A DNA stretch of 64,000 nt from Crocinitomicaceae bacterium (GTDB lineage: Bacteria > Bacteroidota > Bacteroidia > Flavobacteriales_D > Crocinitomicaceae), in contig JAMLHA010000003.1 of NCBI GenBank assembly GCA_023957475.1, forward strand, positions 62,001-126,000, in the 5' to 3' direction. Shown piece after piece: positions 54,411 through 61,886 of the stretch. Numbering within the stretch: position 1 is the first letter of the stretch; each line of letters opens with the position of its first letter. The notes beneath the pieces are model-generated. The model was not told the origin of the DNA, did not search any database, and saw nothing but the letters and a program-made list of their open reading frames with translations. The position numbers were made by a program, and so were the translations under genes.

Positions 54411-55100
54411 TTAAAGAATTCCATTATTTGCAAAACTATAATACCCTTTATCAGTAATAATCAAATGATCCAATACTTCAATACCAATCAGCTTACCAAA
54501 CGTTTTTACATCGGTGGTTAATTTTATATCTTGCTCACTGGGATTTATCTCTCCACTCGGGTGATTGTGAGCCAAAATTACAGAGCAGGCATTTAATTCC
54601 AATGCTGTTTTAAACAACAATCGACCATCCGCAACCGTTCCAGAAAGCCCACCAATGGAAAGTTGTTTTTTCTGAATGACAAAATTTGCCCGATTCAAAT
54701 ACAAAACATGAAATTCCTCATGGGATAAATCTTGCAAGTCCATACTTAGTAAATCAAAAGCTCTACCAACTGAAGTTATTCGAACGCGTTCTTCACCCGT
54801 TGATGCTTGACGCCTTCTTCCCAATTCAATGGCAGCAATCAGCGATATTGCCTTGGCTTTTCCGATACCTTTTATTTTTTGAAATTCACTTACTGTTTGT
54901 TTACCCAACTGAAATAAGTTGTTATTGCTTTTTTCAAGTAAATCTTGTGCCACATCCAATGCAGATCTGGAAGATGTTCCAGAACCTAATAAGATTGCAA
55001 TAAGTTCGGCATCCGATAGTGCACTTCTACCTTTTAACAGCATTTTTTCTCTGGGGCGATCGTCTTCTGCCCATTGTTTAATTGTACGATTATATTCCAT
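54411..55100 (-). CDS. radC: RadC family protein (JAMM/MPN+ domain)
   Basis: 229 residues. An N-terminal helix-hairpin-helix (FQKIKGIGKAKAISLIAAIELGRR) precedes the JAMM metal site HNHPSGEINPSEQD (His-x-His...Ser...Asp). Start MEYNRTIKQWAEDDRPREKM is typical. The historic DNA-repair label is poorly supported; the biochemical role is unclear. Many relatives travel with mobile or defence genes, and here a RES/Xre toxin-antitoxin pair lies next to it. Confidence 0.93.
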   Translation of the reverse strand: MEYNRTIKQWAEDDRPREKMLLKGRSALSDAELIAILLGSGTSSRSALDVAQDLLEKSNNNLFQLGKQTVSEFQKIKGIGKAKAISLIAAIELGRRRQASTGEERVRITSVGRAFDLLSMDLQDLSHEEFHVLYLNRANFVIQKKQLSIGGLSGTVADGRLLFKTALELNACSVILAHNHPSGEINPSEQDIKLTTDVKTFGKLIGIEVLDHLIITDKGYYSFANNGIL

Positions 55101-55170
55101 ATAAAATAAGATAGGTTTCCTTGAAGTTAATAAATATTAAAAGAAAGAACCAACTATTTTATACTTTTTT

Positions 55171-55629
55171 TCATGAATTGTTCAATCGATCATCCCAAGA
55201 GAAAAACTCCAATTCCTTTATTTTTACCTTAGTTTTAAATTGCGGATGCTTGGTATTTAAAATATAGTTAAATTCATTGTTTACCAATACAGACGGCACT
55301 TTTAAGATTAAATATTGTTGCGATTTGTACCATTCAGATGCTATTGATTGCAATTCACTATATGCTTTAAACGATTTCCAATTGCAAGGTAAATCTTCTT
55401 TTTTAAATTCTAAAACATCATTATTGGAAGCATTAATTTCAATCACCATCATTTTATAGGTAGCATCGATGTAGATTGACGAACGATGAACAACTAACTC
55501 CAATGTGGATAAAGCTCTATTTTCTCCTGTATAAATTACAAATTCATCTTTCTTATTCCAACGATTTGCAACACCAGAAGCAATCAATTGATGCGCATAT
55601 TTTTCCTTACGCAAATTAAAAACTATCAT
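55171..55629 (-). CDS. RES-domain toxin
   Basis: 152 residues from ATG 55629; the upstream TTG at 55647 is inside the antitoxin gene. RES motifs: the N-terminal ...ASGVANRWNKKDEFVIYTGENRA stretch (Arg, Trp-Asn, Tyr-Thr), STLELVVH with the conserved Glu, and SVLVNNEFNYILN. Characterised RES toxins degrade NAD+ and arrest growth. It starts 1 base after the antitoxin stop, the standard antitoxin-first order. Confidence 0.88.
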   Translation of the reverse strand: MIVFNLRKEKYAHQLIASGVANRWNKKDEFVIYTGENRALSTLELVVHRSSIYIDATYKMMVIEINASNNDVLEFKKEDLPCNWKSFKAYSELQSIASEWYKSQQYLILKVPSVLVNNEFNYILNTKHPQFKTKVKIKELEFFSWDDRLNNS

Positions 55630-55630
55630 T

Positions 55631-56056
55631 TTAAGCGTTTTCGCCAAATTCTATGGCTGTAAGACGATTGTCAATAAGCTGGATACCTGAAAAAGTATCG
55701 AGAAAATCAAGAGGGGCTTTGTTATCTAAAAGGATATTTTGGGTAGATAACCACTTTTCAAAATTATCGCGAGAAGAAAAAACTTCTATTCCATGCTTGT
55801 ATAAGGCCAAAATAGTGATAATATGCTCTTTGGTAGTGTCTTTTAATTGGAGGTTTTTTATTTTGCGGTAATTGCGGAGTGTGCGTGTAGTGATATTGAG
55901 CCAATTGGAAACAACAATATCGCTAAGCGTAATGATGCTATCAAAGATTTGGAGGTAATTGAAATTTTTGTCTGAAACTTTAAGGTAGATGGATGACACA
56001 TCACTCACTGCTGGAAGCGATTCTTTTATTTTATTGTATGGATGATCTAAAGCCAT
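55631..56056 (-). CDS. Xre/MbcA/ParS-type antitoxin (DUF2384)
   Basis: 141 residues from ATG 56056. The longer frame to 56128 contains the promoter box and is not used. An N-terminal helix-turn-helix-like region (LSDIVVSNWLNITTRTLRNYRK) and the C-terminal DUF2384 region (IEVFSSRDNFEKWLSTQNILLDNKAPLDFLDTF is the span) are typical of antitoxins that block RES toxins and repress their own operon. Confidence 0.87.
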   Translation of the reverse strand: MALDHPYNKIKESLPAVSDVSSIYLKVSDKNFNYLQIFDSIITLSDIVVSNWLNITTRTLRNYRKIKNLQLKDTTKEHIITILALYKHGIEVFSSRDNFEKWLSTQNILLDNKAPLDFLDTFSGIQLIDNRLTAIEFGENA

Positions 56057-56072
56057 AATTTTTTCCTTTCCA

Positions 56073-56080
56073 CAAAGATA
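56073..56080 (-). promoter_or_regulatory. -7 promoter box (TATCTTTG) of the toxin-antitoxin operon
   Basis: An exact TAnnTTTG match on the minus strand, 16 bases before ATG 56056. It fixes the antitoxin start downstream of 56073. Confidence 0.6.
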
Positions 56081-56179
56081 CAATTTTCCTATTTTAAAAA
56101 AACTTTTTTCCCATTTTTTTATTAACACCCAAAACGAAATTTCACAATTTTTATTATCTTTACAAGAATTAAATTCTCC

Positions 56180-57139
56180 ATGAAAAAAATTATCCTTCTT
56201 GCCTTAAGCTTCATTTCGATACTTGTCATTTCATTTCTTACCTATATTCGATACGCTTTGCCCAATGTTGGTCAAGCACCCGAACTTTCTATTGAATTAT
56301 CTCCAGAAAGAATTGCTCGAGGCGAATACATTGCCAAACACATTGCAGTTTGCATCGATTGCCATTCTGAACGTGATTGGAGTAAATTTTCCGGATCCAT
56401 GTTAAAAGGCACAGAAGGTAAAGGCGGTGAGCATTTTGGCGAAGAATCTGGTGTTTTGGGTGATTATTTCAGTAAAAACATCACTCCAGCAAATCTCTCC
56501 AATTGGACAGATGGAGAACTATTTAGAGCCATCACTTCAGGAGTTGACCAGCAAGGAAAAGCACTCCACCCCATCATGCCTTATCTTTATTATGGTAAAA
56601 TGGACAAAGAAGATATTTATGACATCATTGCTTATATTCGTTCACTTCAACCAATCAACCATGAAGTTACCGCATCAAAATCATCATTTCCGATGAATTT
56701 TATCATCAATACACTACCTACAAAAGCTAGTTTTCCTCAAAAACCCGATAAAACCAATAAAATTGAATACGGAAAATACCTAACCAATGTGGCTGCCTGC
56801 ATGGAATGTCATACACCCGACAAAAACGGGCAAATACTACCCGAAAAAGCATATTCTGGCGGTAGAGCATTTAAACTTAATGGTGGAATAGTCCGCTCTT
56901 CAAACATCACTCCAGATAAAGAAACGGGTATTGGTTTGTGGACAGATAGCATGTTTGTTAATCGATTCCAATCGTTTGCTGATAGCTAGAAATTACCTAC
57001 ACTTAAAAAAGATCATTTCAATACATTGATGTCATGGTCACTCTATGCAGGTATGGAACGAACAGATTTAGAAGCTATCTTTGCTTATTTACAATCAATT
57101 CAACCAATCAAGAATCAAGTAGAAAAATTTTCAAATTAA
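56180..57139 (+). pseudogene. Di-heme cytochrome c, interrupted by one in-frame TAG
   Basis: One frame of 319 codons from ATG 56180 to TAA 57137-57139. It has an N-terminal membrane anchor or signal (about 1-25), two CxxCH heme sites (CIDCH near residue 60 and CMECH near 213), and later YAGMERTDLEAIFAYL, the usual distal helix of the second cytochrome domain. TAG at 56987-56989 (codon 270) replaces what should be a Tyr codon in the DS-Y-KLPTL context. Upstream of it everything is intact. The ATG of the DUF457 gene overlaps the final TAA (TAATG), as in a working operon. This may be a recent mutation or a sequence error. Confidence 0.85.
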
Positions 57140-58167
57140 TGGATTCAGTAACACAAATTGTACTCGGAGCAGCAATTGGAGAAGCTGTCGGAGGTAGAAA
57201 AATGGGCGCTAAGGCTGCACTCTGGGGTGCTATTGCAGGAACAATTCCTGATTTAGATGTTTTTATTTCGGCAATGTATCATCCAATAGAAAGCACTTTG
57301 GTACACCGTGGATTTTCTCATTCATTGTTATTTCCCATGCTCTTTGCCCCCTTATTTGCGTGGTTGACCTATTTGATATACAAACGCAAGTATGAATACA
57401 AAACATGGTGCTTGTTATTCTTTTGGGGAATCATCACTCACCCACTACTCGATATTTTTACAAATTACGGCACAAGCTTGTTTTGGCCATTCAAAAATCG
57501 AATAGCTTTTAATTCGGTCTTCGTGATTGATCCGCTCTATACAATCCCGTTTATGATAACTGTCTTGGTTGCTATCAGCTTAAATAAAAAAGCAAAATGG
57601 CGCAGTATGATTAATTGGAGTGGAATCATCTACTCAACACTTTACTTGTTTTGGGGCCTACTTATTCAACAAAGTATCAAAAATCATACCAATGATTATT
57701 TTGCTCAATCGAATATAAAAGTTAACCGCTCAGAGGTCTTTGCAATGCCACTCACCTCTTTTTATTGGATGATTTTAGGTGAAGACAAACAAAACTATTA
57801 TATCACATACAAATCTATTTTTGGCAAATACAACCCAAAGGATGTAGAAACACTACCCAAAAATCATGAACTACTAACCAATCTCCAATGGAAAAAAGGA
57901 CAAGAAGACTACCCTGAATTATTAAGCCGATTTTCAAAAAATTACTACTCGTTGCAACAAAATGAAGACACTTGTTATTACTACGATTTGCGTTTTGGAA
58001 CAGCTACAAAACTGACAAATGGAGTCGCAAAAAATCCAATTTATGGTTTTGGCCTGATTGTTGACAATAATATTGTGAATAAAACAATACGCTTTAAAAA
58101 CAAAGGGACATTTTCTTATGTTAACTTTGGAGCTTATTGGAATAATATATTTGCAAAAAATGAATAA
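57139..58167 (+). CDS. DUF457/YdjM-type membrane metal-dependent hydrolase
   Basis: 342 residues from ATG 57139 (MDSVTQIVLGAAIGEAVGG), the family start; the frame open from 57034 lies within the cytochrome gene. The conserved GTIPDLDVF, HRGFSHSLLF (His-x3-Ser-His) and ITHPLLDIFTNYGT motifs mark the YdjM/LexA-binding membrane hydrolase family. Several membrane spans lie in the first 200 residues. Substrate unknown. It overlaps the GH3 gene by 8 bases. Confidence 0.9.
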   Translation: MDSVTQIVLGAAIGEAVGGRKMGAKAALWGAIAGTIPDLDVFISAMYHPIESTLVHRGFSHSLLFPMLFAPLFAWLTYLIYKRKYEYKTWCLLFFWGIITHPLLDIFTNYGTSLFWPFKNRIAFNSVFVIDPLYTIPFMITVLVAISLNKKAKWRSMINWSGIIYSTLYLFWGLLIQQSIKNHTNDYFAQSNIKVNRSEVFAMPLTSFYWMILGEDKQNYYITYKSIFGKYNPKDVETLPKNHELLTNLQWKKGQEDYPELLSRFSKNYYSLQQNEDTCYYYDLRFGTATKLTNGVAKNPIYGFGLIVDNNIVNKTIRFKNKGTFSYVNFGAYWNNIFAKNE

Positions 58168-59320
58168 ACTATTAATTTCTTCTTTGTTTGTCGGCGTTTC
58201 ATTCATGTCGTGCACACAAAATCATGTTGTGAGCAACAACAAACAGGTTATTTCCCAAATTGATGAAACACCTAAAGAAAAATCAATTGATGAAATTACA
58301 ATAGCTGATTTTTTCACTACGAACTCAAACATTGATAAAGAAGTTGAGAAAAAATTCAACAGACTGTCTTCAGGTGAAAAAGTGGCACAACTTATCATGC
58401 CTGCCATGGGACGATTGGGGCTTACAGAAGAAACAATCATGAAACTTGTTGAAGAAAAGAAAATTGGTGGTATTTTAATGTTAAACGGTACCAAAGAACA
58501 ATTTACTACTTGGATTTCAACTATTAATGCCAAAAACAAAGAATTGGGCGCATTGCCTTATCTTTTCAGTGCAGATGCAGAGCCTTCTCTTGTAAATCGT
58601 AAAATAATTGGTTCAACCATTGTAAAAAAAGCAGCTGAATTAACAACAGAAGATGAGGTTCGATTAGTAGCACAGCAAATTTCAAAAGATTTGAATGAAA
58701 TAGGCATCAATTACAACTTCGCTCCTGTTGTTGATATGTCATCCAATGCTACCGTTGGTTATCGTGGTTTTGGCAAAGACCCAAAAAACATTGTACCCTT
58801 TTCAAAAGCATTTATCGAAGAATCGGCAAAGGCTAACATCATAGCAACAGCTAAACACTTCCCAGGTCACGGGCTTGTTTCAGGTGATACACATAAATCC
58901 TTACAAGTTATTGATGGTGATTTAAAGGAATTGGACAATTTCAAACAATTAATCAAAGACAACGTGCCATCCATTATGATTGGTCATTTAGCTGTGAAAA
59001 ACAACCCAAAATACGATACAAACGGCTTACCTGCAACTGTTTCTCCTGAAATTGTTACAAACCTTCTTAGAAACGAATTGGGATATCAAGGGTTGGTTGT
59101 TACAGATGCAATGAATATGGGAGGTGTAACCCAAGTTCCAAATTCGTTTGCTGCTGTAATTGCTGCAGGCGGTGACATCGTATTAATGCCAAAAGATGTC
59201 AACAAAGCTCATGAAGAAATACTTACAAAATACGAATCAGATGAAGCTTTTAAAGCAATGGTAGATAAAGCTGTAAAAAGAGTTATTCGCATGAAAGTAT
59301 GCCTAAAATTGAACGAATAG
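58160..59320 (+). CDS. Glycoside hydrolase family 3 lipoprotein (beta-N-acetylglucosaminidase-like)
   Basis: 386 residues from ATG 58160, which gives a lipoprotein signal (FMSC18). GH3 N-terminal barrel: KIGGILMLNG, NFAPVVDM, and the KHFPGHG motif at 232-238 with the following Asp-Thr-His loop (SGDTHKSL) that holds the catalytic His in NagZ-type enzymes, then VTDAMNMGG with the nucleophile Asp. It probably removes N-acetylglucosamine from peptidoglycan fragments or glycans in the periplasm. Confidence 0.9.
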   Translation: MNKLLISSLFVGVSFMSCTQNHVVSNNKQVISQIDETPKEKSIDEITIADFFTTNSNIDKEVEKKFNRLSSGEKVAQLIMPAMGRLGLTEETIMKLVEEKKIGGILMLNGTKEQFTTWISTINAKNKELGALPYLFSADAEPSLVNRKIIGSTIVKKAAELTTEDEVRLVAQQISKDLNEIGINYNFAPVVDMSSNATVGYRGFGKDPKNIVPFSKAFIEESAKANIIATAKHFPGHGLVSGDTHKSLQVIDGDLKELDNFKQLIKDNVPSIMIGHLAVKNNPKYDTNGLPATVSPEIVTNLLRNELGYQGLVVTDAMNMGGVTQVPNSFAAVIAAGGDIVLMPKDVNKAHEEILTKYESDEAFKAMVDKAVKRVIRMKVCLKLNE

Positions 59321-59346
59321 AATTACTGACCATCAAAATATAAATT

Positions 59347-60120
59347 ATGGAAATTATTGTAACTAACAACAATGGAGTTAGAACTTTAAAATTAAATCGC
59401 CCTACTGTTTTTAATTCATTCAACCAACAAATGGCCTATGCGCTGCATAAAGAATTGGATGAAGCAGAAAAAGATCAAAGCGTAAGAACAATTGTCATTA
59501 CAGGAGAAGGAAAAGCGTTTTGTGCTGGACAAGATTTAGCCGAAGTGATGGATCCAAATGGCCCTGAATTAACATCCATTGTTACCAATCATTACAACCC
59601 AATAATTGAGCGTATTCGAAAAATTGAGAAACCAATTATAGCTGCCGTAAATGGTGTTGCTGCTGGAGCTGGAGCAAATATTGCTATTGCTTGCGACATT
59701 ACCATAGCGAAGAAAAGCGCTTCATTTATTCAAGCATTCTCAAAAATTGGATTGATCCCAGATTCTGCTGGTACATTCTTTTTACCCCGCATCATCGGAT
59801 TTCAAAAAGCTGCTGCACTAATGATGACTGGCGACAAAGTTAGCGCAGATGAGGCTGTGGCTCTAAATATGATTTACAAAGCTGTTGAAGATGAAAATTT
59901 TGAAACAGAAGTAACTTCTTTTGCTGAAAAATTAGCACAAATGCCAACAAAAGGACTTGGATTAACAAAAAGAGCACTTAATTTGAGTATGACTAATAAT
60001 TTGACCGAACAATTAGCTGTTGAAGGCGAATTACAAACACTTGCTGGTCAAACATACGATTACAACGAGGGTGTAAATGCTTTCTTAGAAAAAAGAGCTC
60101 CTGTATTTAAAGGAGAATAA
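59347..60120 (+). CDS. Enoyl-CoA hydratase/isomerase (PaaG-like)
   Basis: 257 residues of the crotonase fold. Oxyanion-hole segments GKAFCAGQDL (about 57-66) and NGVAAGAGANIAIACD (about 103-118) are clear. An FIQAFSKIGLIPDSAGTFFLPRIIG segment follows, with an Asp in the place where simple hydratases have the second Glu, as in PaaG-type ring isomerases. Phenylacetate degradation or fatty acid beta-oxidation are both possible; no paa genes are adjacent. Confidence 0.88.
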   Translation: MEIIVTNNNGVRTLKLNRPTVFNSFNQQMAYALHKELDEAEKDQSVRTIVITGEGKAFCAGQDLAEVMDPNGPELTSIVTNHYNPIIERIRKIEKPIIAAVNGVAAGAGANIAIACDITIAKKSASFIQAFSKIGLIPDSAGTFFLPRIIGFQKAAALMMTGDKVSADEAVALNMIYKAVEDENFETEVTSFAEKLAQMPTKGLGLTKRALNLSMTNNLTEQLAVEGELQTLAGQTYDYNEGVNAFLEKRAPVFKGE

Positions 60121-60140
60121 TGAACAATTTTATAATTTAA

Positions 60141-60163
60141 CCGTTTTTACAGTAGTAAAACGG
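60141..60163 (+). terminator. Possible hairpin after the enoyl-CoA hydratase gene
   Basis: CCGTTTTTAC pairs with GTAAAACGG (one bulge) around AGTA, 20 bases after the stop. A T run is absent after the stem, so the assignment is weak. Confidence 0.35.
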
Positions 60164-60206
60164 CAGAAATAGTATTGACGTAATTTTAAACCAACAAATT
60201 CTTTAC

Positions 60207-60214
60207 TAACTTTG
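60207..60214 (+). promoter_or_regulatory. -7 promoter box (TAACTTTG) of pcm, only 4 bases before the ATG
   Basis: A TAnnTTTG match ending at 60214, with the ATG at 60219. The transcript would start at or within the start codon, suggesting a leaderless mRNA, unless the ATG at 60246 is used. Confidence 0.5.
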
Positions 60215-60218
60215 CATT

Positions 60219-60863
60219 ATGCAAGACACATTTAAACACAAAGGAATGAGAAAGCAACTAATTAACGAGTTGCGTGAGAAAGGCATTAATAACGAGCAAA
60301 TATTAAATGCTTTTGATGCCATTCCTCGTCATTTCTTTTTGGATTTAATATTTGAACAACAAGCATACAGCAACCAAGCTTTTCAAATTGGAGCTGGACA
60401 AACTATTTCACATCCTTATACTGTTGCATTTCAAACAGATTTATTGGAACTTAAAAAAGGTGAGAAAGTATTGGAAATTGGAACTGGATCAGGATTTCAA
60501 ACTTGTATTTTGTGTCAGTTGGGTGCCAAAGTATTTTCAATAGAACGCCAAAGAGAACTATTTTTAAAGGCAAAGAAAATCATACACCATTTTAATTTTA
60601 CACCAAGATTATCTTATGGCGATGGTTACATTGGGCTACCAAGTTTTGCTCCTTTTGATAAAATATTGGTAACGTGTGGTGCACCAGAAGTACCACAAGC
60701 GTTGGTTGATCAACTTAAAGTTGGTGGAATTATGGTTATCCCTGTTGGCGAAGGAAGGGATCAAATCATGCAAAAAATCGTAAAATTAGAAGATGGAACA
60801 ATAGAAACAACAGAATTAGGTGTTTTTAGCTTTGTTCCCATGTTAGAAAATAAAGTAAAATAA
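60219..60863 (+). CDS. pcm: Protein-L-isoaspartate O-methyltransferase
   Basis: 214 residues. The N-terminal FKHKGMRKQLINELREKGI and IPRHFF are family features. SAM motif I is VLEIGTGSGFQTCIL near residue 85, and GDGYIGLP, PFDKILVTCGAPEVP and GGIMVIPVG follow. It methylates damaged isoaspartyl residues so they can revert. The cyclophilin gene follows 5 bases later, so the pair is probably one protein-maintenance operon. Confidence 0.93.
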   Translation: MQDTFKHKGMRKQLINELREKGINNEQILNAFDAIPRHFFLDLIFEQQAYSNQAFQIGAGQTISHPYTVAFQTDLLELKKGEKVLEIGTGSGFQTCILCQLGAKVFSIERQRELFLKAKKIIHHFNFTPRLSYGDGYIGLPSFAPFDKILVTCGAPEVPQALVDQLKVGGIMVIPVGEGRDQIMQKIVKLEDGTIETTELGVFSFVPMLENKVK

Positions 60864-60868
60864 TAGAT

Positions 60869-61321
60869 ATGCACGCAATAATTAAAACAAACAAAGGAGA
60901 GATGAAGGTGGAATTTTACACCGAAGATGCTCCAAATACTGTTGCTAATTTTGTAAAATTAGCCAAAGAAGGCTATTATGATGGATTGAAATGGCACCGT
61001 GTTATCCCTAACTTTGTTATTCAAGGTGGATGTCCAAACTCTCGTGAGGGGGCTAATGGAATGCCGGGAACAGGTGGGCCAGGCTACACAATCGATTGCG
61101 AATTAAACGGCAACAATCAATACCACGATAGAGGTGTTCTTTCGATGGCACATGCTGGAAGAAATACAGGTGGTTCACAGTTTTTTGTTTGTCATTCAAG
61201 AGATAATACTGCTCATTTGGACAGAAATCACACTTGTTTTGGAAAAGTAGTAGAAGGTGTTGACGTGGTTGATGACATTCGTCAAGATGATTCTATCGAT
61301 AGCATTACAATTGTAGAATAG
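60869..61321 (+). CDS. Peptidyl-prolyl cis-trans isomerase (cyclophilin type)
   Basis: 150 residues. Cyclophilin core: KWHRVIPNFVIQGG with catalytic Arg, GSQFFVCH, and LDRNHTCFGKV. No signal peptide, so cytoplasmic. It speeds isomerisation of Xaa-Pro bonds. It is followed by a clear terminator at 61332. Confidence 0.94.
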   Translation: MHAIIKTNKGEMKVEFYTEDAPNTVANFVKLAKEGYYDGLKWHRVIPNFVIQGGCPNSREGANGMPGTGGPGYTIDCELNGNNQYHDRGVLSMAHAGRNTGGSQFFVCHSRDNTAHLDRNHTCFGKVVEGVDVVDDIRQDDSIDSITIVE

Positions 61322-61331
61322 TTTTTTTTTA

Positions 61332-61367
61332 GAAGCTGTCTTTTTAGGGCAGCTTCACTTATTTTTT
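61332..61367 (+). terminator. Rho-independent terminator after the cyclophilin gene
   Basis: GAAGCTGTC pairs with GGCAGCTTC (9 pairs, one G-T) around TTTTTAG, followed by ACTTATTTTTT. It ends just before the GNAT gene ATG at 61371. Confidence 0.7.
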
Positions 61368-61370
61368 ACT

Positions 61371-61853
61371 ATGGGTAATTTCTCTATTCGACAAGCAACC
61401 AAAGCAGACGCACCAAAAGTCGTTGACCTGATTCAGCAATTGGCTGCTTATGAAAAACTTTCGCACGAAGCGGTAATGACCGTTGAATTAATCGAACAAA
61501 ATGTGTTTGAAAAAGAATATGCACATGTATTAATGGCTTCAGAAAACGATGAAATCATTGGCTTTGCATTGTATTTCTTCAATTTCTCTACCTTTAAAGG
61601 CAAACCAGGTTTGTATTTAGAAGATTTATACATCGAACAGACACATAGAGGAAAAGGATATGGCAAAAAACTATTGATTGAATTGGCAAAAATTGCTTCC
61701 AAAATGAATTGTGGTAGAATGGAATGGAGTGTACTCGATTGGAATACACCTTCCATCAATTTTTACAAATCTCTTGGTGCCGAACCAATGGATGAATGGA
61801 CAGTTTATAGATTAACAGAAGAAAAAATCAATACTTTAGCAACAGCTAAGTAA
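61371..61853 (+). CDS. GNAT family N-acetyltransferase
   Basis: 160 residues with the full GNAT pattern: FSIRQATKADAPKVVDLI, LYLEDLYIEQTHRGKGYGKKLL (acetyl-CoA pyrophosphate loop R-G-x-G-x-G) and NTPSINFYKSLGAEPMDEW. It resembles diamine (spermidine-type) acetyltransferases in its LEDLYI and WTVYRL segments, but the substrate is unproven. The terminator just upstream means it needs its own promoter or read-through. Confidence 0.9.
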   Translation: MGNFSIRQATKADAPKVVDLIQQLAAYEKLSHEAVMTVELIEQNVFEKEYAHVLMASENDEIIGFALYFFNFSTFKGKPGLYLEDLYIEQTHRGKGYGKKLLIELAKIASKMNCGRMEWSVLDWNTPSINFYKSLGAEPMDEWTVYRLTEEKINTLATAK

Positions 61854-61886
61854 TCTGAATGAAATTTTACTAAAAAACCTTTATTA

